From: Mesorhizobium koreense
GTDB taxonomy: Bacteria > Pseudomonadota > Alphaproteobacteria > Rhizobiales > Rhizobiaceae
Direction of reading: 5' to 3'
Assembly: GCF_031656215.1 (NCBI RefSeq)
Contig: NZ_CP134228.1
Location: 4,607,001 to 4,671,000, forward strand
Length of the DNA stretch: 64,000 nt
Numbering within the stretch: position 1 is the stretch's first letter; each line of letters starts with the position of its first letter. Positions 1 to 8,589 of this stretch are shown here, in pieces. Under the pieces are notes generated by a model. It ran no database searches. It was not told where the DNA came from and worked only from the letters and a program-made list of their open reading frames with translations. Made by a program: the position numbers and the translations under genes.

Positions 1-1
1 C

Positions 2-184
2 GAGCTGATGGCCTTCTCGCGATCGCTCGATCCGGCGGCCACCATCATTCCTCCGTTCGCATACTGGTTGCGCGTCGAGAATGTGGGGGCGTTTGTCACA
101 CGAAGGCTTCGCGAAATCCTTGCCCAGAGAAAGCCTGCACATCCACGCGGCCCTAGAGACGGGTCTGTGCCTCAAAAGGCGTAG
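2..184 (+). CDS. 3' end of an unidentified protein (partial at the window edge)
   Basis: An open frame enters from before the window and stops at TAG 182-184, leaving about 60 residues. The visible C-terminus contains ...SRSLDPAATIIPPFAYWLRV... and ends in a basic, proline-rich tail. Codon choice looks like a real GC-rich gene, and no good start lies inside the window. The next gene starts 126 bp downstream on the same strand and belongs to the polysaccharide pyruvyl transferase family, so this is probably another surface-polysaccharide gene. I do not recognise the family from this fragment. Confidence 0.45.
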   Translation, partial: ELMAFSRSLDPAATIIPPFAYWLRVENVGAFVTRRLREILAQRKPAHPRGPRDGSVPQKA

Positions 185-310
185 CGGAGGGCTTTCATCG
201 CCCGAAAGATCGAATTGCCCCTTTGCATCAGATGCCTCGAAGCTGCCTGCGTCGTCGGCCTCCATTCGTTCCGACTGCTTTTCCACCCCGCGGAGAGAGC
301 GGAAACCGCA

Positions 311-1648
311 ATGAGTTCTCCTGCTAATCCTGTGCGGCATCCCATTTTGCTTTCGCCGGCGTCAAACAATCCAGAAACCGACAACCTGTCGGATGCAAGC
401 CGCGAGGTGGATATCAAGGCAACATTTGTCGATCGTTTGCCACCCCGCAAACCCATACGCCGCGTCGCGCTTCTCGGTCTATTCGGGATCGGGAACATGG
501 GCAACGACGCATCGATGGAAACCATGCTTCGTTTTCTCAGGGAACAATCGCGAGACTGCAGCGTGCACTGCCTATCGGTAGATCCCGAAGCGATCCGCCG
601 AACGTATGGCGTCGATACGATACGCCTCAACTCTCGTTTTCGATCGCGCCTGCTCTTTCGACTGGACAAGACGCTGTTCAGGATACCGGGCGGGCTCTTG
701 GATCTGGCGAGGACGATCCACTCGGCACACAAGTTCGACCTGCTTGTCGCGCCCGGCACGGGACTACTCGACGATTTCGGCACCGGTCCCTTCAGCTGGC
801 CTTACACGCTCTTGAAATGGTGCGTGGCTGCACGGCTTTCCGGCGCGCAAATCTGGCTGGTGAGCATCGGTGCCGGGCCGATCCGAAATCCCCTCAGCCG
901 ATGGATGATGAAAAAGGCGGCACGGCTTGCGCGATATCGTTCCTACAGGGACCGGATCTCGCTCGAGTTCATGAGAAGCATCGGCTTCGATACCGGAAAA
1001 GACACTGTCTTTCCCGACATCGTATTCAAGATGGAAACGCCTCCTGCTGCCCGGATCCCCTCCCGAGACAAGGAAATGATCGTCGGGGTCGGGGTCATGG
1101 GCTACAAGGGATGGCATGCATGGGAGGCCGGAGGGGCGGAGATATACGCTTCCTATCTCTCCCGCATCACTTCCTTCATCGTCTGGCTATTGGATAGTTC
1201 ATACAGCGTACGCATCTTCACGGGCGCACGATCGGACGGCGAGACCGTCGAAGAGATAGTCAGCCGGCTGGCCACTATGCGGCCCGGTCTGGGCGAGCGG
1301 TGCGTCGCCGTCGAAACAAGCTCGCTTTCCGAGCTTGTGGAGCAGATGTCCGCAGTAGACATCACGGTCGCTACACGGTTCCATAACGTCATCTGTTCAC
1401 TGAAGGCCGGCAAACCCACCATTTCCGTCGGCTATGCCCGGAAAAACGACGTGCTCATGGCCCAATTCGGCCTGGGAGAATATTGCCATCACGTCGAGGG
1501 TTTCGACGTCGAGCGATTGAAACTGCAAATCACCGACATCTCGGAAAACAGGGAAGAGATTTCGGCTTCGATCCGCGGCAAGCTCGATGTGCTGAAAGCC
1601 GAGCTTGAGCGCCAGGACCGGTATCTCCTTGCCGAGATGCTTGGCTGA
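311..1648 (+). CDS. Polysaccharide pyruvyl transferase family protein
   Basis: A 445-residue protein of the polysaccharide pyruvyl transferase family (PF04230 type), whose members add ketal pyruvate to sugars of exopolysaccharides. Seen in the sequence: an early LGLFGIGNMGNDASMETML segment, matching the family's N-terminal 'GNxGD' nucleotide-fold loop; VAPGTGLLDDFG in the middle; and VATRFHNVICSLKAGKPTISVGY near the C-terminus, the family's conserved R-x-H block. I chose ATG 311 over in-frame TTG 215 because a GGAGAG-like ribosome site lies before 311 and the first 32 residues of the longer form look non-coding. It is convergent with a flippase gene 42 bp away, so it probably belongs to an exopolysaccharide locus. 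The exact acceptor sugar cannot be read from the sequence. Confidence 0.8.
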   Translation: MSSPANPVRHPILLSPASNNPETDNLSDASREVDIKATFVDRLPPRKPIRRVALLGLFGIGNMGNDASMETMLRFLREQSRDCSVHCLSVDPEAIRRTYGVDTIRLNSRFRSRLLFRLDKTLFRIPGGLLDLARTIHSAHKFDLLVAPGTGLLDDFGTGPFSWPYTLLKWCVAARLSGAQIWLVSIGAGPIRNPLSRWMMKKAARLARYRSYRDRISLEFMRSIGFDTGKDTVFPDIVFKMETPPAARIPSRDKEMIVGVGVMGYKGWHAWEAGGAEIYASYLSRITSFIVWLLDSSYSVRIFTGARSDGETVEEIVSRLATMRPGLGERCVAVETSSLSELVEQMSAVDITVATRFHNVICSLKAGKPTISVGYARKNDVLMAQFGLGEYCHHVEGFDVERLKLQITDISENREEISASIRGKLDVLKAELERQDRYLLAEMLG

Positions 1649-1690
1649 CAGACAGTCTTCCCAAGGACCGACAGTCTGGTACCGCCTCCA

Positions 1691-3172
1691 CTACTTTTCC
1701 AGAACAGGCGTCATGGCTGTCCTGAACGGCCAATTCGCCCGCACGGCCGAAGCGACATGCGCCACCTCTTCGAGCAACGGATGCTTCGTGACCTTTAGGC
1801 CGACCAGCCAGCCCGCGAGCGCGGCTGCGCCTGCGACCACGGCGTGGCCGAAGGAAAGCCGCCAATCCGCTCCGAGCGCCAGGGCGATACAAAGGGGGCC
1901 GGCCGCGCTCGCAAGCGCCGCCACGCCGCTCTTCCACAAGGCCAGCAGAACGTCGAAATGGCTTATGCCTAGACGGTGCTTGACGAAAGACATCGAGACC
2001 ACCGCCTGAAACGGAATGATGAAGAGCGTGCTCCACGCCGCCATGTGCAAGCCGCCTACCAGAATGGCTCCAATGAGAATGGCGGCGGAAGCCGGAAACG
2101 TCGCCAGCGCCCGGAAGAACGATTGCCTTATGGCTCCCATCGCGACCATGACGGGATAATTTACCTCGAAGCTGAAGGAGAACAGTGAGGCGATCGCGAT
2201 CACTCGCACCAGCGGAGCGACCTCGTGCCATTGGCCGCCAAGCACGACCTGGACGACGGGTTCGGCCATAACCGCAAGGACCAGAAAGGCCGGCCAGTAA
2301 AGTGCCGTGATTATCTCCAGGGCGTGAAGATAGGGCTCCTTCAGGCTCCTGCCTTCCCTGGCTTGTTCCGAAAACGCCGGGAGAATGACGGACATCGCGC
2401 CACCGAGAATGAGTTTGTTGGGCAATTGGCAGATCATCAGGCTGCGGCTGAAGATAGCGGCGGCCTGGGGCGACAGGATCCAGCCGAACAGCATGTAGGG
2501 AATGGTGTCGTAGACCTTGTAGAGAAGCGCAATCCCACCGTTGTATCCGCCGAACCGGACCACGCCGTGCCAATGGCTGAAGCAAGGCTTGAATATCCAG
2601 GGTTGCGGATGCACGGCAAGAGAAATGACGCCGGCGACGACGCTGGTGGCAAGCCATGCCCAGGCAAAGCTCATATAGCTGAAACCCGATAGCGCGAGGA
2701 CGATAGTCGTCAGCGCGCCCACAACCGCTCCCGCCAGATCGATGATCACGATGCGTACGTAGGCCATCTCGCGCCGTAAAAGAGAGACGATCTGAATAGC
2801 GATCAGGTCGAGGAACAGGGAAGCACAGACGATATGGAAATACGCGCCCAGCCTTTCCTCGCCATAGGCGCGCACAAGCGCCGGCGTCGCGGCGAGAAGT
2901 ACGGCGACGATGAGAGCCGTCAGTACGAGCATCACCGTCGACGAGGCGCGTATGTCCTCTCGCGTCAGCACCTCGCGCTGGATAAGGAATGTGGAACTGG
3001 CAAATTCCCGCACCGAAAGCGCTATGCCGAGGATGGCCATACCGACGACCGACACACCGATCTCAGCCGGTGTCAGGATGCGCGATACGGCCGCTGCCAC
3101 GGCAAAATTGCTGGCGAAAGTGAAATAGCGGTCCGCGGTACTGAGCAGCAGCGCGCGTCTGACGGCGGTCAT
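1691..3172 (-). CDS. Wzx/ExoT-type polysaccharide flippase
   Basis: A 493-residue integral membrane protein of the MOP superfamily (polysaccharide/O-antigen flippase). It would move lipid-linked repeat units across the inner membrane. It shows about twelve hydrophobic segments and the typical start RALLLSTADRYFTFASNFAVAAAVSRILTPAEIG, in which the R-x-L-x-P-x-E-x-G motif after helix 1 is characteristic. ATG 3172 is preferred over an upstream in-frame start at 3277 because GAAAGGGA precedes it and the 35 extra residues are Arg-rich and unlike the family. It faces a pyruvyl transferase gene tail-to-tail. It resembles the flippase at 24581-26086, so the window encodes two. It may serve a different repeat unit or be a paralogous ExoT; I cannot decide which. 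Confidence 0.85.
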   Translation of the reverse strand: MTAVRRALLLSTADRYFTFASNFAVAAAVSRILTPAEIGVSVVGMAILGIALSVREFASSTFLIQREVLTREDIRASSTVMLVLTALIVAVLLAATPALVRAYGEERLGAYFHIVCASLFLDLIAIQIVSLLRREMAYVRIVIIDLAGAVVGALTTIVLALSGFSYMSFAWAWLATSVVAGVISLAVHPQPWIFKPCFSHWHGVVRFGGYNGGIALLYKVYDTIPYMLFGWILSPQAAAIFSRSLMICQLPNKLILGGAMSVILPAFSEQAREGRSLKEPYLHALEIITALYWPAFLVLAVMAEPVVQVVLGGQWHEVAPLVRVIAIASLFSFSFEVNYPVMVAMGAIRQSFFRALATFPASAAILIGAILVGGLHMAAWSTLFIIPFQAVVSMSFVKHRLGISHFDVLLALWKSGVAALASAAGPLCIALALGADWRLSFGHAVVAGAAALAGWLVGLKVTKHPLLEEVAHVASAVRANWPFRTAMTPVLEK

Positions 3173-3410
3173 GCGGATTCCCTTTCGTCGCGAAGCGTAT
3201 CTGCGGGCCGATCGCGACCGATCATCCGGAAAAGGCCGCCTACCGTCATCGCGCCAAATAGGCGGGATACGTGCCACAAAAGGTGTAGCGGCAGGATGTG
3301 CGAGGCTTGCTAGCGGCCGCAGCCGGGCGGCCGCCGTCTGCCTTCATTGTCACTCGACGCCGGAATGCATAGATGCGCTCGACCACTCACAGCAGCCTTT
3401 TGGTGACATC

Positions 3411-4433
3411 ATGAAAAAGATCGGCTTCCTCTCGTTCGGGCACTGGACGCCCTCGCCCCAATCGCAGACGCGATCGGCGTCCGACGCGCTCCTGCAGTCG
3501 ATCGACCTGGCGATCGCGGCAGAGGAACTCGGCGCGGACGGCGCTTATTTCCGCGTCCATCATTTCGCTCGCCAGCTTGCTTCGCCCTTCCCGCTGCTGG
3601 CGGCAGTCGGCGCCAGGACGAAACGCATCGAGATCGGCACCGCGGTCATCGACATGCGCTACGAGAACCCGCTCTACATGGTCGAGGACGCGGGCGCGGC
3701 GGACCTCATTGCCGACGGGCGTCTGCAACTTGGCATCAGCCGCGGCTCGCCCGAGCAGGTGATCGACGGCTGGCGCCATTTCGGCTACGCGCCCGCCGAA
3801 GGCGAGACCGACGCCGACATGGCGCGTCGGCACGCGCAGATATTTTTCGATATGCTGCGCGGCAAGGGTTTCGCCGAACCCAATCCGCGGCCGATGTTCC
3901 CCAACCCGCCCGGCCTGCTACGCGTCGAGCCGCATTCGGAGGGCCTGCGCGATCGGATATGGTGGGGCGCCGCCACCAACGCCACGGCCGAATGGGCCGC
4001 TAAGCTCGGGATGAACCTGCAAAGTTCCACGCTCAAATTCGATGAAGGCGGCCAGCCCTTCCATGTCCAGCAGGCTATCCAGATCAGGGCCTTCCGCGAG
4101 GCCTGGAAAGCAGCCGGCCACGAGCGTGAGCCACGCGTCTCGGTCAGCCGCAGCATCTTCGCGCTGGTGGACGATCGCGACCGGATGTATTTCGGACGCG
4201 GGAACGAAAGTTCCGATCAGATCGGCTTCATCGACGAGAACACAAGGGCGATCTTCGGGCGTAGCTATGCCGCCGAGCCGGACAAGCTCATCGAGGAACT
4301 GAAGGGCGACGAGGCCGTTGCCGAGGCGGACACGCTCCTGCTCACCGTCCCCAACCAGCTCGGCGTCGACTACAACGCACACGTCATCGAAGCTATCCTG
4401 ACCCATGTCGCTCCGGCGCTCGGCTGGCGCTGA
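3411..4433 (+). CDS. LLM-class flavin-dependent oxidoreductase (luciferase-like monooxygenase)
   Basis: A 340-residue protein of the bacterial luciferase-like superfamily, which uses FMN or F420 in oxygenase or dehydrogenase reactions. Seen: an N-terminal beta strand MKKIGFLSFGHW; AEELGADGAYFRVHHFARQLASPFPLLAAVGARTKRIEIGTAV, the family's typical strand-helix block; and LGISRGSPEQV, the phosphate-binding type loop. The ATG at 3411 matches the family start; an in-frame upstream start at 3171 would add 80 Arg-rich residues overlapping the divergent flippase start. The last 64 bp overlap the convergent PTS IIA-like gene. Substrate unknown. The gene stands alone and does not look like part of the polysaccharide locus. 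Confidence 0.85.
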   Translation: MKKIGFLSFGHWTPSPQSQTRSASDALLQSIDLAIAAEELGADGAYFRVHHFARQLASPFPLLAAVGARTKRIEIGTAVIDMRYENPLYMVEDAGAADLIADGRLQLGISRGSPEQVIDGWRHFGYAPAEGETDADMARRHAQIFFDMLRGKGFAEPNPRPMFPNPPGLLRVEPHSEGLRDRIWWGAATNATAEWAAKLGMNLQSSTLKFDEGGQPFHVQQAIQIRAFREAWKAAGHEREPRVSVSRSIFALVDDRDRMYFGRGNESSDQIGFIDENTRAIFGRSYAAEPDKLIEELKGDEAVAEADTLLLTVPNQLGVDYNAHVIEAILTHVAPALGWR

Positions 4434-5059
4434 CGCCGCCTGGCCGCTGGAGGCTCCTCCACGAAATCTTTTTCGTGCAACCCCAGCCAGACGCGTGCCT
4501 CGGCCGGTTTCGCCGATGCGCGAAGGCGCGCGCGCCGGTCGGGTTGGCGTAGCAGGCGGCAGAACGAAGCGAGCGTCGGCAGGAAGCCCGCTACATCGCC
4601 TTTCGGCCATAGAAGCGTCAGCAGGAGGTCGACCGGCTCGTCGTCGGGAGCGCCGAACCAGACCGGACTCTCAAGCACGGTGAGCATCGCGACAGGTGCC
4701 GCAATGCCGTCGAGCCGCGCATGCGGAACGGCCACGCCATGCCCGATGCCGGTCGATCCGAGACGCTCGCGACGAAGAAGCGCGGCCAGGACAGCACTTC
4801 CGCGGATGTCGAGGCGTTGGCCGAGCCGGTCCGCGATCTTGGCAAGCGTGGACCGCTTTCCTTTCGCCACCATGGCGAGAACGATGTCTTGTTCACGTAG
4901 GATCCCGCCTGTCCCCGCCATCGGCTGACGGGCTTCCGCCGTGTCGGTCGGAGGCTTGCGGGATGGCCCGGAGACGATGTAGCGCGGCAGGGCGATCAAT
5001 TGGCGCGCGGAGGCGCTTTCCGGCATTTCGCCAGGCGGGAGAGAAAGGTTCGTGGTCAT
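4370..5059 (-). CDS. PTS IIA (PtsN-like) domain protein with N- and C-terminal extensions
   Basis: A 229-residue protein with a fructose/nitrogen-type PTS IIA domain spanning about residues 50-200. The segment GSTGIGHGVAVPHARLDGI carries the expected phospho-acceptor, His113. PtsN-type IIA proteins are cytoplasmic phospho-relays of the PTS-Ntr system and are known to control potassium transport and nitrogen or carbon balance. About 50 residues before the domain and a basic Arg/Gln-rich tail make it longer than the usual 150-residue PtsN. ATG 5059 follows a strong GGGGGAGGGG ribosome site. The 3' end overlaps the convergent monooxygenase gene by 64 bp. The pha K+/H+ antiporter operon lies upstream on the same strand, beyond a 396-bp gap. 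It may be an accessory IIA rather than the housekeeping PtsN. Confidence 0.75.
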   Translation of the reverse strand: MTTNLSLPPGEMPESASARQLIALPRYIVSGPSRKPPTDTAEARQPMAGTGGILREQDIVLAMVAKGKRSTLAKIADRLGQRLDIRGSAVLAALLRRERLGSTGIGHGVAVPHARLDGIAAPVAMLTVLESPVWFGAPDDEPVDLLLTLLWPKGDVAGFLPTLASFCRLLRQPDRRARLRASAKPAEARVWLGLHEKDFVEEPPAARRRQRQPSAGATWVRIASMTCAL

Positions 5060-5455
5060 GCCCCTCCCCCATGCTCGATATGACGGAAGCGCAGTTGAGG
5101 CCGGCCGAAGGGGGTGGGAGAAACGACAACCGACACGATGCACCAGGGGCAGCGCGAGGCCGCTCTCGGCAGATAACGGTTACAGGAGGCACAGAATTGT
5201 TTTGGGCGAGGTAATCTCATGACACGCTCCATCGCAACGGCGCATTGGTGCGCCGCAAAAAATGAACCGCATTTTTTCTTGAGATTTCCTGGAGCGGTAT
5301 TTACGTGCGGGTTTCGAAAACAATAACTCGCCCCAGGAGAAAGTAGCGGCCTTCTCCAGCGAGCCTCGAAATCCTTATGAACGTCTCCATATACATACTT
5401 TGAATTTATATACTATTCTGACCTTTTCAAGGTCACAAGGAACTGCCCGTTCAGG
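5060..5455. other. Intergenic region between pha operon and PTS IIA-like gene
   Basis: A 396-bp stretch without a convincing gene. It becomes AT-rich between about 5240 and 5440, unlike the flanking genes. A perfect 7-bp inverted repeat, TGACCTT-ttc-AAGGTCA, lies at 5419-5435, just past the phaG stop. It could be a short transcript-end hairpin for the pha operon (no good T-run follows) or an operator. The AT-rich part probably holds the promoter of the PTS IIA-like gene, but no clear -35/-10 pair stands out. Confidence 0.5.
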
Positions 5456-5857
5456 CTACATTCCTTCCGGTTTTGACTTTCCGGTCGAAGGCTCATCCTG
5501 CCGTCGAAACACGATGGAGCGCGGTGGTACGTTATCCCTGCCTTCGGCCCGCTCGCGGTAAAGCACGGCCCGCGCAAGCAGCATCAGCGTAACCGGCGTG
5601 GTGACGGTGATGAAGATGCCGATCAGGATCTCGTGGACGACCAAGCGGGAACCGAGCACCGAGAAACAGACGATCGAGGCGAGCACGATTGCGCCCGTAC
5701 CCCAACTCGTCCCGAGTGTCGGTGCGTGGACGCGTTCGAAGAAGCTGTCGAGTTTGAGCGTGCCGATCGCACCGATCAGCGCCAGCCCGGCGCCGATCAG
5801 GACAAGAAGGGCGACAAGAAGCGCCGCCCAGGCCGGCAATAATTCCGCGGGCGTCAT
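5456..5857 (-). CDS. phaG: Na+(K+)/H+ antiporter subunit G
   Basis: A 133-residue MnhG/PhaG subunit and the last gene of the antiporter operon. Three hydrophobic helices are visible: AALLVALLVLIGAGLALIGAIG, then VLASIVCFSVLG, then ILIGIFITVTTPVTLMLLARA. Between them lies the family signature LKLDSFFERVHAPTLGTSWG. Mrp subunit G is a small membrane protein needed for assembly of the multi-subunit complex. ATG 5857 overlaps the phaF stop by four bases (ATGA), which supports this start over a longer frame. The hydrophilic tail of about 30 residues is longer than in many homologues. Confidence 0.92.
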   Translation of the reverse strand: MTPAELLPAWAALLVALLVLIGAGLALIGAIGTLKLDSFFERVHAPTLGTSWGTGAIVLASIVCFSVLGSRLVVHEILIGIFITVTTPVTLMLLARAVLYRERAEGRDNVPPRSIVFRRQDEPSTGKSKPEGM

Positions 5858-6135
5858 TCGATTACCTCGCCACGCATGAGGAACTTGGCGAGTGCGGCAC
5901 TCGAGACGAAGCCTATGATCGCGATCGCCAGCGCCGCCTCGAAATAAAGCGTGCTCCCGGTGCGGATGCCGATGGTCAGGATCAGGAGCATGGCGTTCAC
6001 ATATATGGCGTCGAGACACAGCACACGATCCTGCGCGCGCGGCCCGCGAACGATCCGATAGGTGTTGCACGCCATGGCTACCACGAGCATCGCCTGCGCG
6101 ACCGCGAGGGACCAGACAAGGATGGCGGCGCTCAT
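5854..6135 (-). CDS. phaF: Na+(K+)/H+ antiporter subunit F
   Basis: A 93-residue MrpF/PhaF subunit with three membrane helices. The central NTYRIVRGPRAQDRVLCLDAIYVNAM is the signature of the family, with the conserved R-G-P...D-R-x-x-x-D block in the membrane-facing loop. In Mrp complexes this subunit sits next to subunits E and G and is required for transport activity. Its start overlaps phaE by four bases and its end overlaps phaG by four bases, so translation of the three genes is probably coupled. ATG 6135 is chosen by this overlap. Confidence 0.92.
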   Translation of the reverse strand: MSAAILVWSLAVAQAMLVVAMACNTYRIVRGPRAQDRVLCLDAIYVNAMLLILTIGIRTGSTLYFEAALAIAIIGFVSSAALAKFLMRGEVIE

Positions 6136-6617
6136 TCGAATATCTCCAGCAACAGGCTCTCGTAACGATCCTTGATCAGGTCCACCCACTCCTCCTTGGT
6201 GACCAGATCGAGGACATGGATCACCAAGACACCGGAGTCCGCGGCGTATTCGACCCAGGCCGTGCCCGGCGTGCTCGTGACGATGCAGGCAAGTATCGCC
6301 AGTCCGTTCCTGTCACGCAGATCGAGCGGTATGGCGACGAATCCCGACACGTGTTTACGACGGCGGCCCATAAGGATGATGCCGGCGACAGCGATGTTTG
6401 AGCGAAGGATGTCGTAAAGCACGATGACGACAAGTTGCGGGATGAGCTGCCAGCGCCTCAGCCTCGGCTTTGGAATTTGCAAGGCCGCCACCGCGCGCGT
6501 TGCGATCAGCGCGACCACGATCCCGAGCAGGAAGTGGCCGAGCGAGAAGGCGTTGAGCAACATCCATAAGAGGACGAGGGAAGCCGCCAGCAGCGGATGA
6601 GGCAACACCCGGCTCAT
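6132..6617 (-). CDS. phaE: Na+(K+)/H+ antiporter subunit E
   Basis: A 161-residue MrpE/PhaE subunit. It starts with two hydrophobic segments, LLAASLVLLWMLLNAFSLGHFLLGIVVALIATRA. A cytoplasmic domain follows with the family pattern LYDILRSNIAVAGIIL and ACIVTSTPGTAWVEY, the conserved TPGT block. ATG 6617 overlaps the phaD stop by four bases. Mrp subunit E is a membrane-bound structural subunit that contacts F and G. Length and motif order are normal for the family. Confidence 0.92.
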   Translation of the reverse strand: MSRVLPHPLLAASLVLLWMLLNAFSLGHFLLGIVVALIATRAVAALQIPKPRLRRWQLIPQLVVIVLYDILRSNIAVAGIILMGRRRKHVSGFVAIPLDLRDRNGLAILACIVTSTPGTAWVEYAADSGVLVIHVLDLVTKEEWVDLIKDRYESLLLEIFE

Positions 6618-8245
6618 GGCGTAGCCGCCTTCATGCTGCCTGCCTCCAGGACACCGCCGATATAGTCCGCGGGTACATGCAGCGCGCGGGCCGTCGCCTC
6701 CGTGTAGCGGATCATGGCGCCGCCCTCGACAGTGAGCGCGAGGCAAAGGCCGATCAGTGCGACGATCGGGGCCACCTCCACGACGCGCACACGCGGTACA
6801 ATCACCTCGAGTGGCGCCCAGAAAGTGCGGATGCCGGTGCGCATCATCGCGACCAGCGCGGCAAGGCCGGAGAGGATCACCAGCGCGACGAGTATCCAGG
6901 TGCGCGCAGGAATCTCGGTCGGGGCACCGAGCCCGTCAAGATTGAGCATTGCCGTCAGGAGAGCGAACTTGGCGATGAAGCCCGAGAGCGGTGGCAGGCC
7001 TGCCAACAGAAGCGCCAGGCAGCCGAAGCAGACGCCGAGAACGGCGAGCGCGCCAGGCATCATCACGCCGACCTCCTCTTCCTCGTCCTCTTCCGCATCG
7101 ACCTCGTCGCCGTAGGCGGCCATGGTGACGGTAAGCAGATCGGCGCCGGGTTCGCGCGCGCGCTCGACCAGTTCGATCAGCATAAAAAGCGCGGCAATGG
7201 TCAGTGTCGAACTGACAAGATAATAAAGCGCCCCCGATACGACGGCGACATCGCCCATGCCGACAGCCGCGAGCAGCGTGCCCGACGAAACCAGCAGGCT
7301 GTAACCGGCAAGCCGCCCCATCGCCTGTGAAGCAAGCACGCCGAAAGCGCCGAAGGCGATGGTCGCCATGCCTCCAAGCAGGAGCACCGTACCGCCGAAA
7401 CCGGTCAGTTCTCCTGCCGCACTGCCGAAGATGAGGAGCGAGAGGCGCAGGATTACATAGATGCCGACCTTGCTCAGCACCGCGAAGATCGCCGCGACCG
7501 GCGCTGCCGCCGCCATGTAGGCTGGAGGCAGCCAGAAGCAGAGCGGCCACATGCCCGCCTTCACCAGAAAGGCGACGCCGAGGACGGCCGCACCTGCCTG
7601 CAAGAGCGTCCGATCTTCCGGCGCCACGGAAGGCAACCGCAGCGCAAGGTCCGCCATGTTGAGGGTGCCGGCGACGCCATATATCAGGCTGACACCGACC
7701 AGGAAGAGGAGCGAGGCGGCCAGGTTGATCGCGATATAATGCATGCCGGAGCGAACGCGGAACACGCCGCCGCCATGCAGCAGCAATCCATAGGATGCCG
7801 CCAGCACGACCTCGAAGAAGACGAACAGATTGAACAGGTCGCCGGTAAGGAAGGCGCCGCCCAGCCCCATCAGCAGAAACTGGAAGAGGGTGTGGAAATG
7901 CGGGCCGGCCCTGTGCCAGCGCGCCATCGAGAAAGTGAGCGAAGCGAGCGCCAGCACCGATGTCAGGACCAACATCAGCGCCGCCAGCCGGTCGAGCACC
8001 AGCACGATCGCAAAAGGCGCCGGCCACCCGCCAACGGCATAAGACCATGACAGAGCCGCGCCGTCCGCCGGGGCCGCGTCGGCAATGTGCATCAGTACCA
8101 AGGTTACGAACAGCAACAACAGGGTCGACGCAAAATTAATCAGCGCTTTCAGCGTGCGGTGTGTCTCGTCGATGAGCAGTAGCGTAGCTCCGGTGACGAG
8201 CGGCAGCAATATCGGGAGGATGAGCAGGTGCCGGCTCCACTCCAT
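6614..8245 (-). CDS. phaD: Na+(K+)/H+ antiporter subunit D
   Basis: A 543-residue MrpD/PhaD subunit, homologous to the antiporter-like subunits NuoL/M/N of respiratory complex I. It has about 14 predicted membrane helices. Expected key residues are visible: the glutamate in FVFFEVVLAASYG (helix 5 type) and the lysine in AFLVKAGMWPLCFWLPPAYMAAAAPVAA (helix 7 type), both part of the proton path in this family. An unusual acidic loop, DEVDAEEDEEEEVG, lies between two membrane blocks at about residues 410-425. ATG 8245 overlaps the phaC stop. In rhizobia the pha1 system is tied to K+ efflux and growth at alkaline pH; the ion carried here is an inference. Confidence 0.95.
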   Translation of the reverse strand: MEWSRHLLILPILLPLVTGATLLLIDETHRTLKALINFASTLLLLFVTLVLMHIADAAPADGAALSWSYAVGGWPAPFAIVLVLDRLAALMLVLTSVLALASLTFSMARWHRAGPHFHTLFQFLLMGLGGAFLTGDLFNLFVFFEVVLAASYGLLLHGGGVFRVRSGMHYIAINLAASLLFLVGVSLIYGVAGTLNMADLALRLPSVAPEDRTLLQAGAAVLGVAFLVKAGMWPLCFWLPPAYMAAAAPVAAIFAVLSKVGIYVILRLSLLIFGSAAGELTGFGGTVLLLGGMATIAFGAFGVLASQAMGRLAGYSLLVSSGTLLAAVGMGDVAVVSGALYYLVSSTLTIAALFMLIELVERAREPGADLLTVTMAAYGDEVDAEEDEEEEVGVMMPGALAVLGVCFGCLALLLAGLPPLSGFIAKFALLTAMLNLDGLGAPTEIPARTWILVALVILSGLAALVAMMRTGIRTFWAPLEVIVPRVRVVEVAPIVALIGLCLALTVEGGAMIRYTEATARALHVPADYIGGVLEAGSMKAATP

Positions 8246-8589
8246 CAGCGCTGCTCCCGCCCGTCGACGTGGTCGCTGCCGGTGAGGCCGCGCGAGGCGA
8301 TCAGCACCACAAGGAAGAGCGCCGTGGTGGCGAAGCCGATGACGATCGCGGTCAGCACCAGCGCCTGGGGAACCGGGTCGGCATAGCCGGCCGGGTCGGT
8401 AGCGCCGCCCGCGCCCAGCACTGGCGGAGCCCCGACGCGAAGGCGGCCCATCGAGAAGATGAAGAGGTTGACTGCGTAGGCTAGCAGCGAAAGACCGATC
8501 ACGACCTGATAGGTGCGCGGGCGCAGGATAAGCCAGACGCCCGAACCGGCGAGTACCCCGATGGCGATGGCGAGCGTCAGTTCCATCAT
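8245..8589 (-). CDS. phaC: Na+(K+)/H+ antiporter subunit C
   Basis: A 114-residue MrpC/PhaC subunit, homologous to complex I NuoK. Three hydrophobic helices are visible: LAIAIGVLAGSGVWLIL, then YQVVIGLSLLAYAVNLFIFSMG (the family core), then PQALVLTAIVIGFATTALFLVVLIA with its conserved D-P-x-P-Q-A-L-V-L-T-A-I-V-I block. Two adjacent ATGs at 8589 and 8586 are possible. The first overlaps the phaAB stop by one base (TAATG) and is used here. It must not be confused with PHA synthase, which shares the symbol. Confidence 0.93.
   Translation of the reverse strand: MMELTLAIAIGVLAGSGVWLILRPRTYQVVIGLSLLAYAVNLFIFSMGRLRVGAPPVLGAGGATDPAGYADPVPQALVLTAIVIGFATTALFLVVLIASRGLTGSDHVDGREQR

Noticed and set aside
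1649-1690. Bidirectional terminator between the convergent pyruvyl transferase and flippase genes
   Set aside because: CAGAC/GTCTG pairing is only five bases with a large loop and no T-run.
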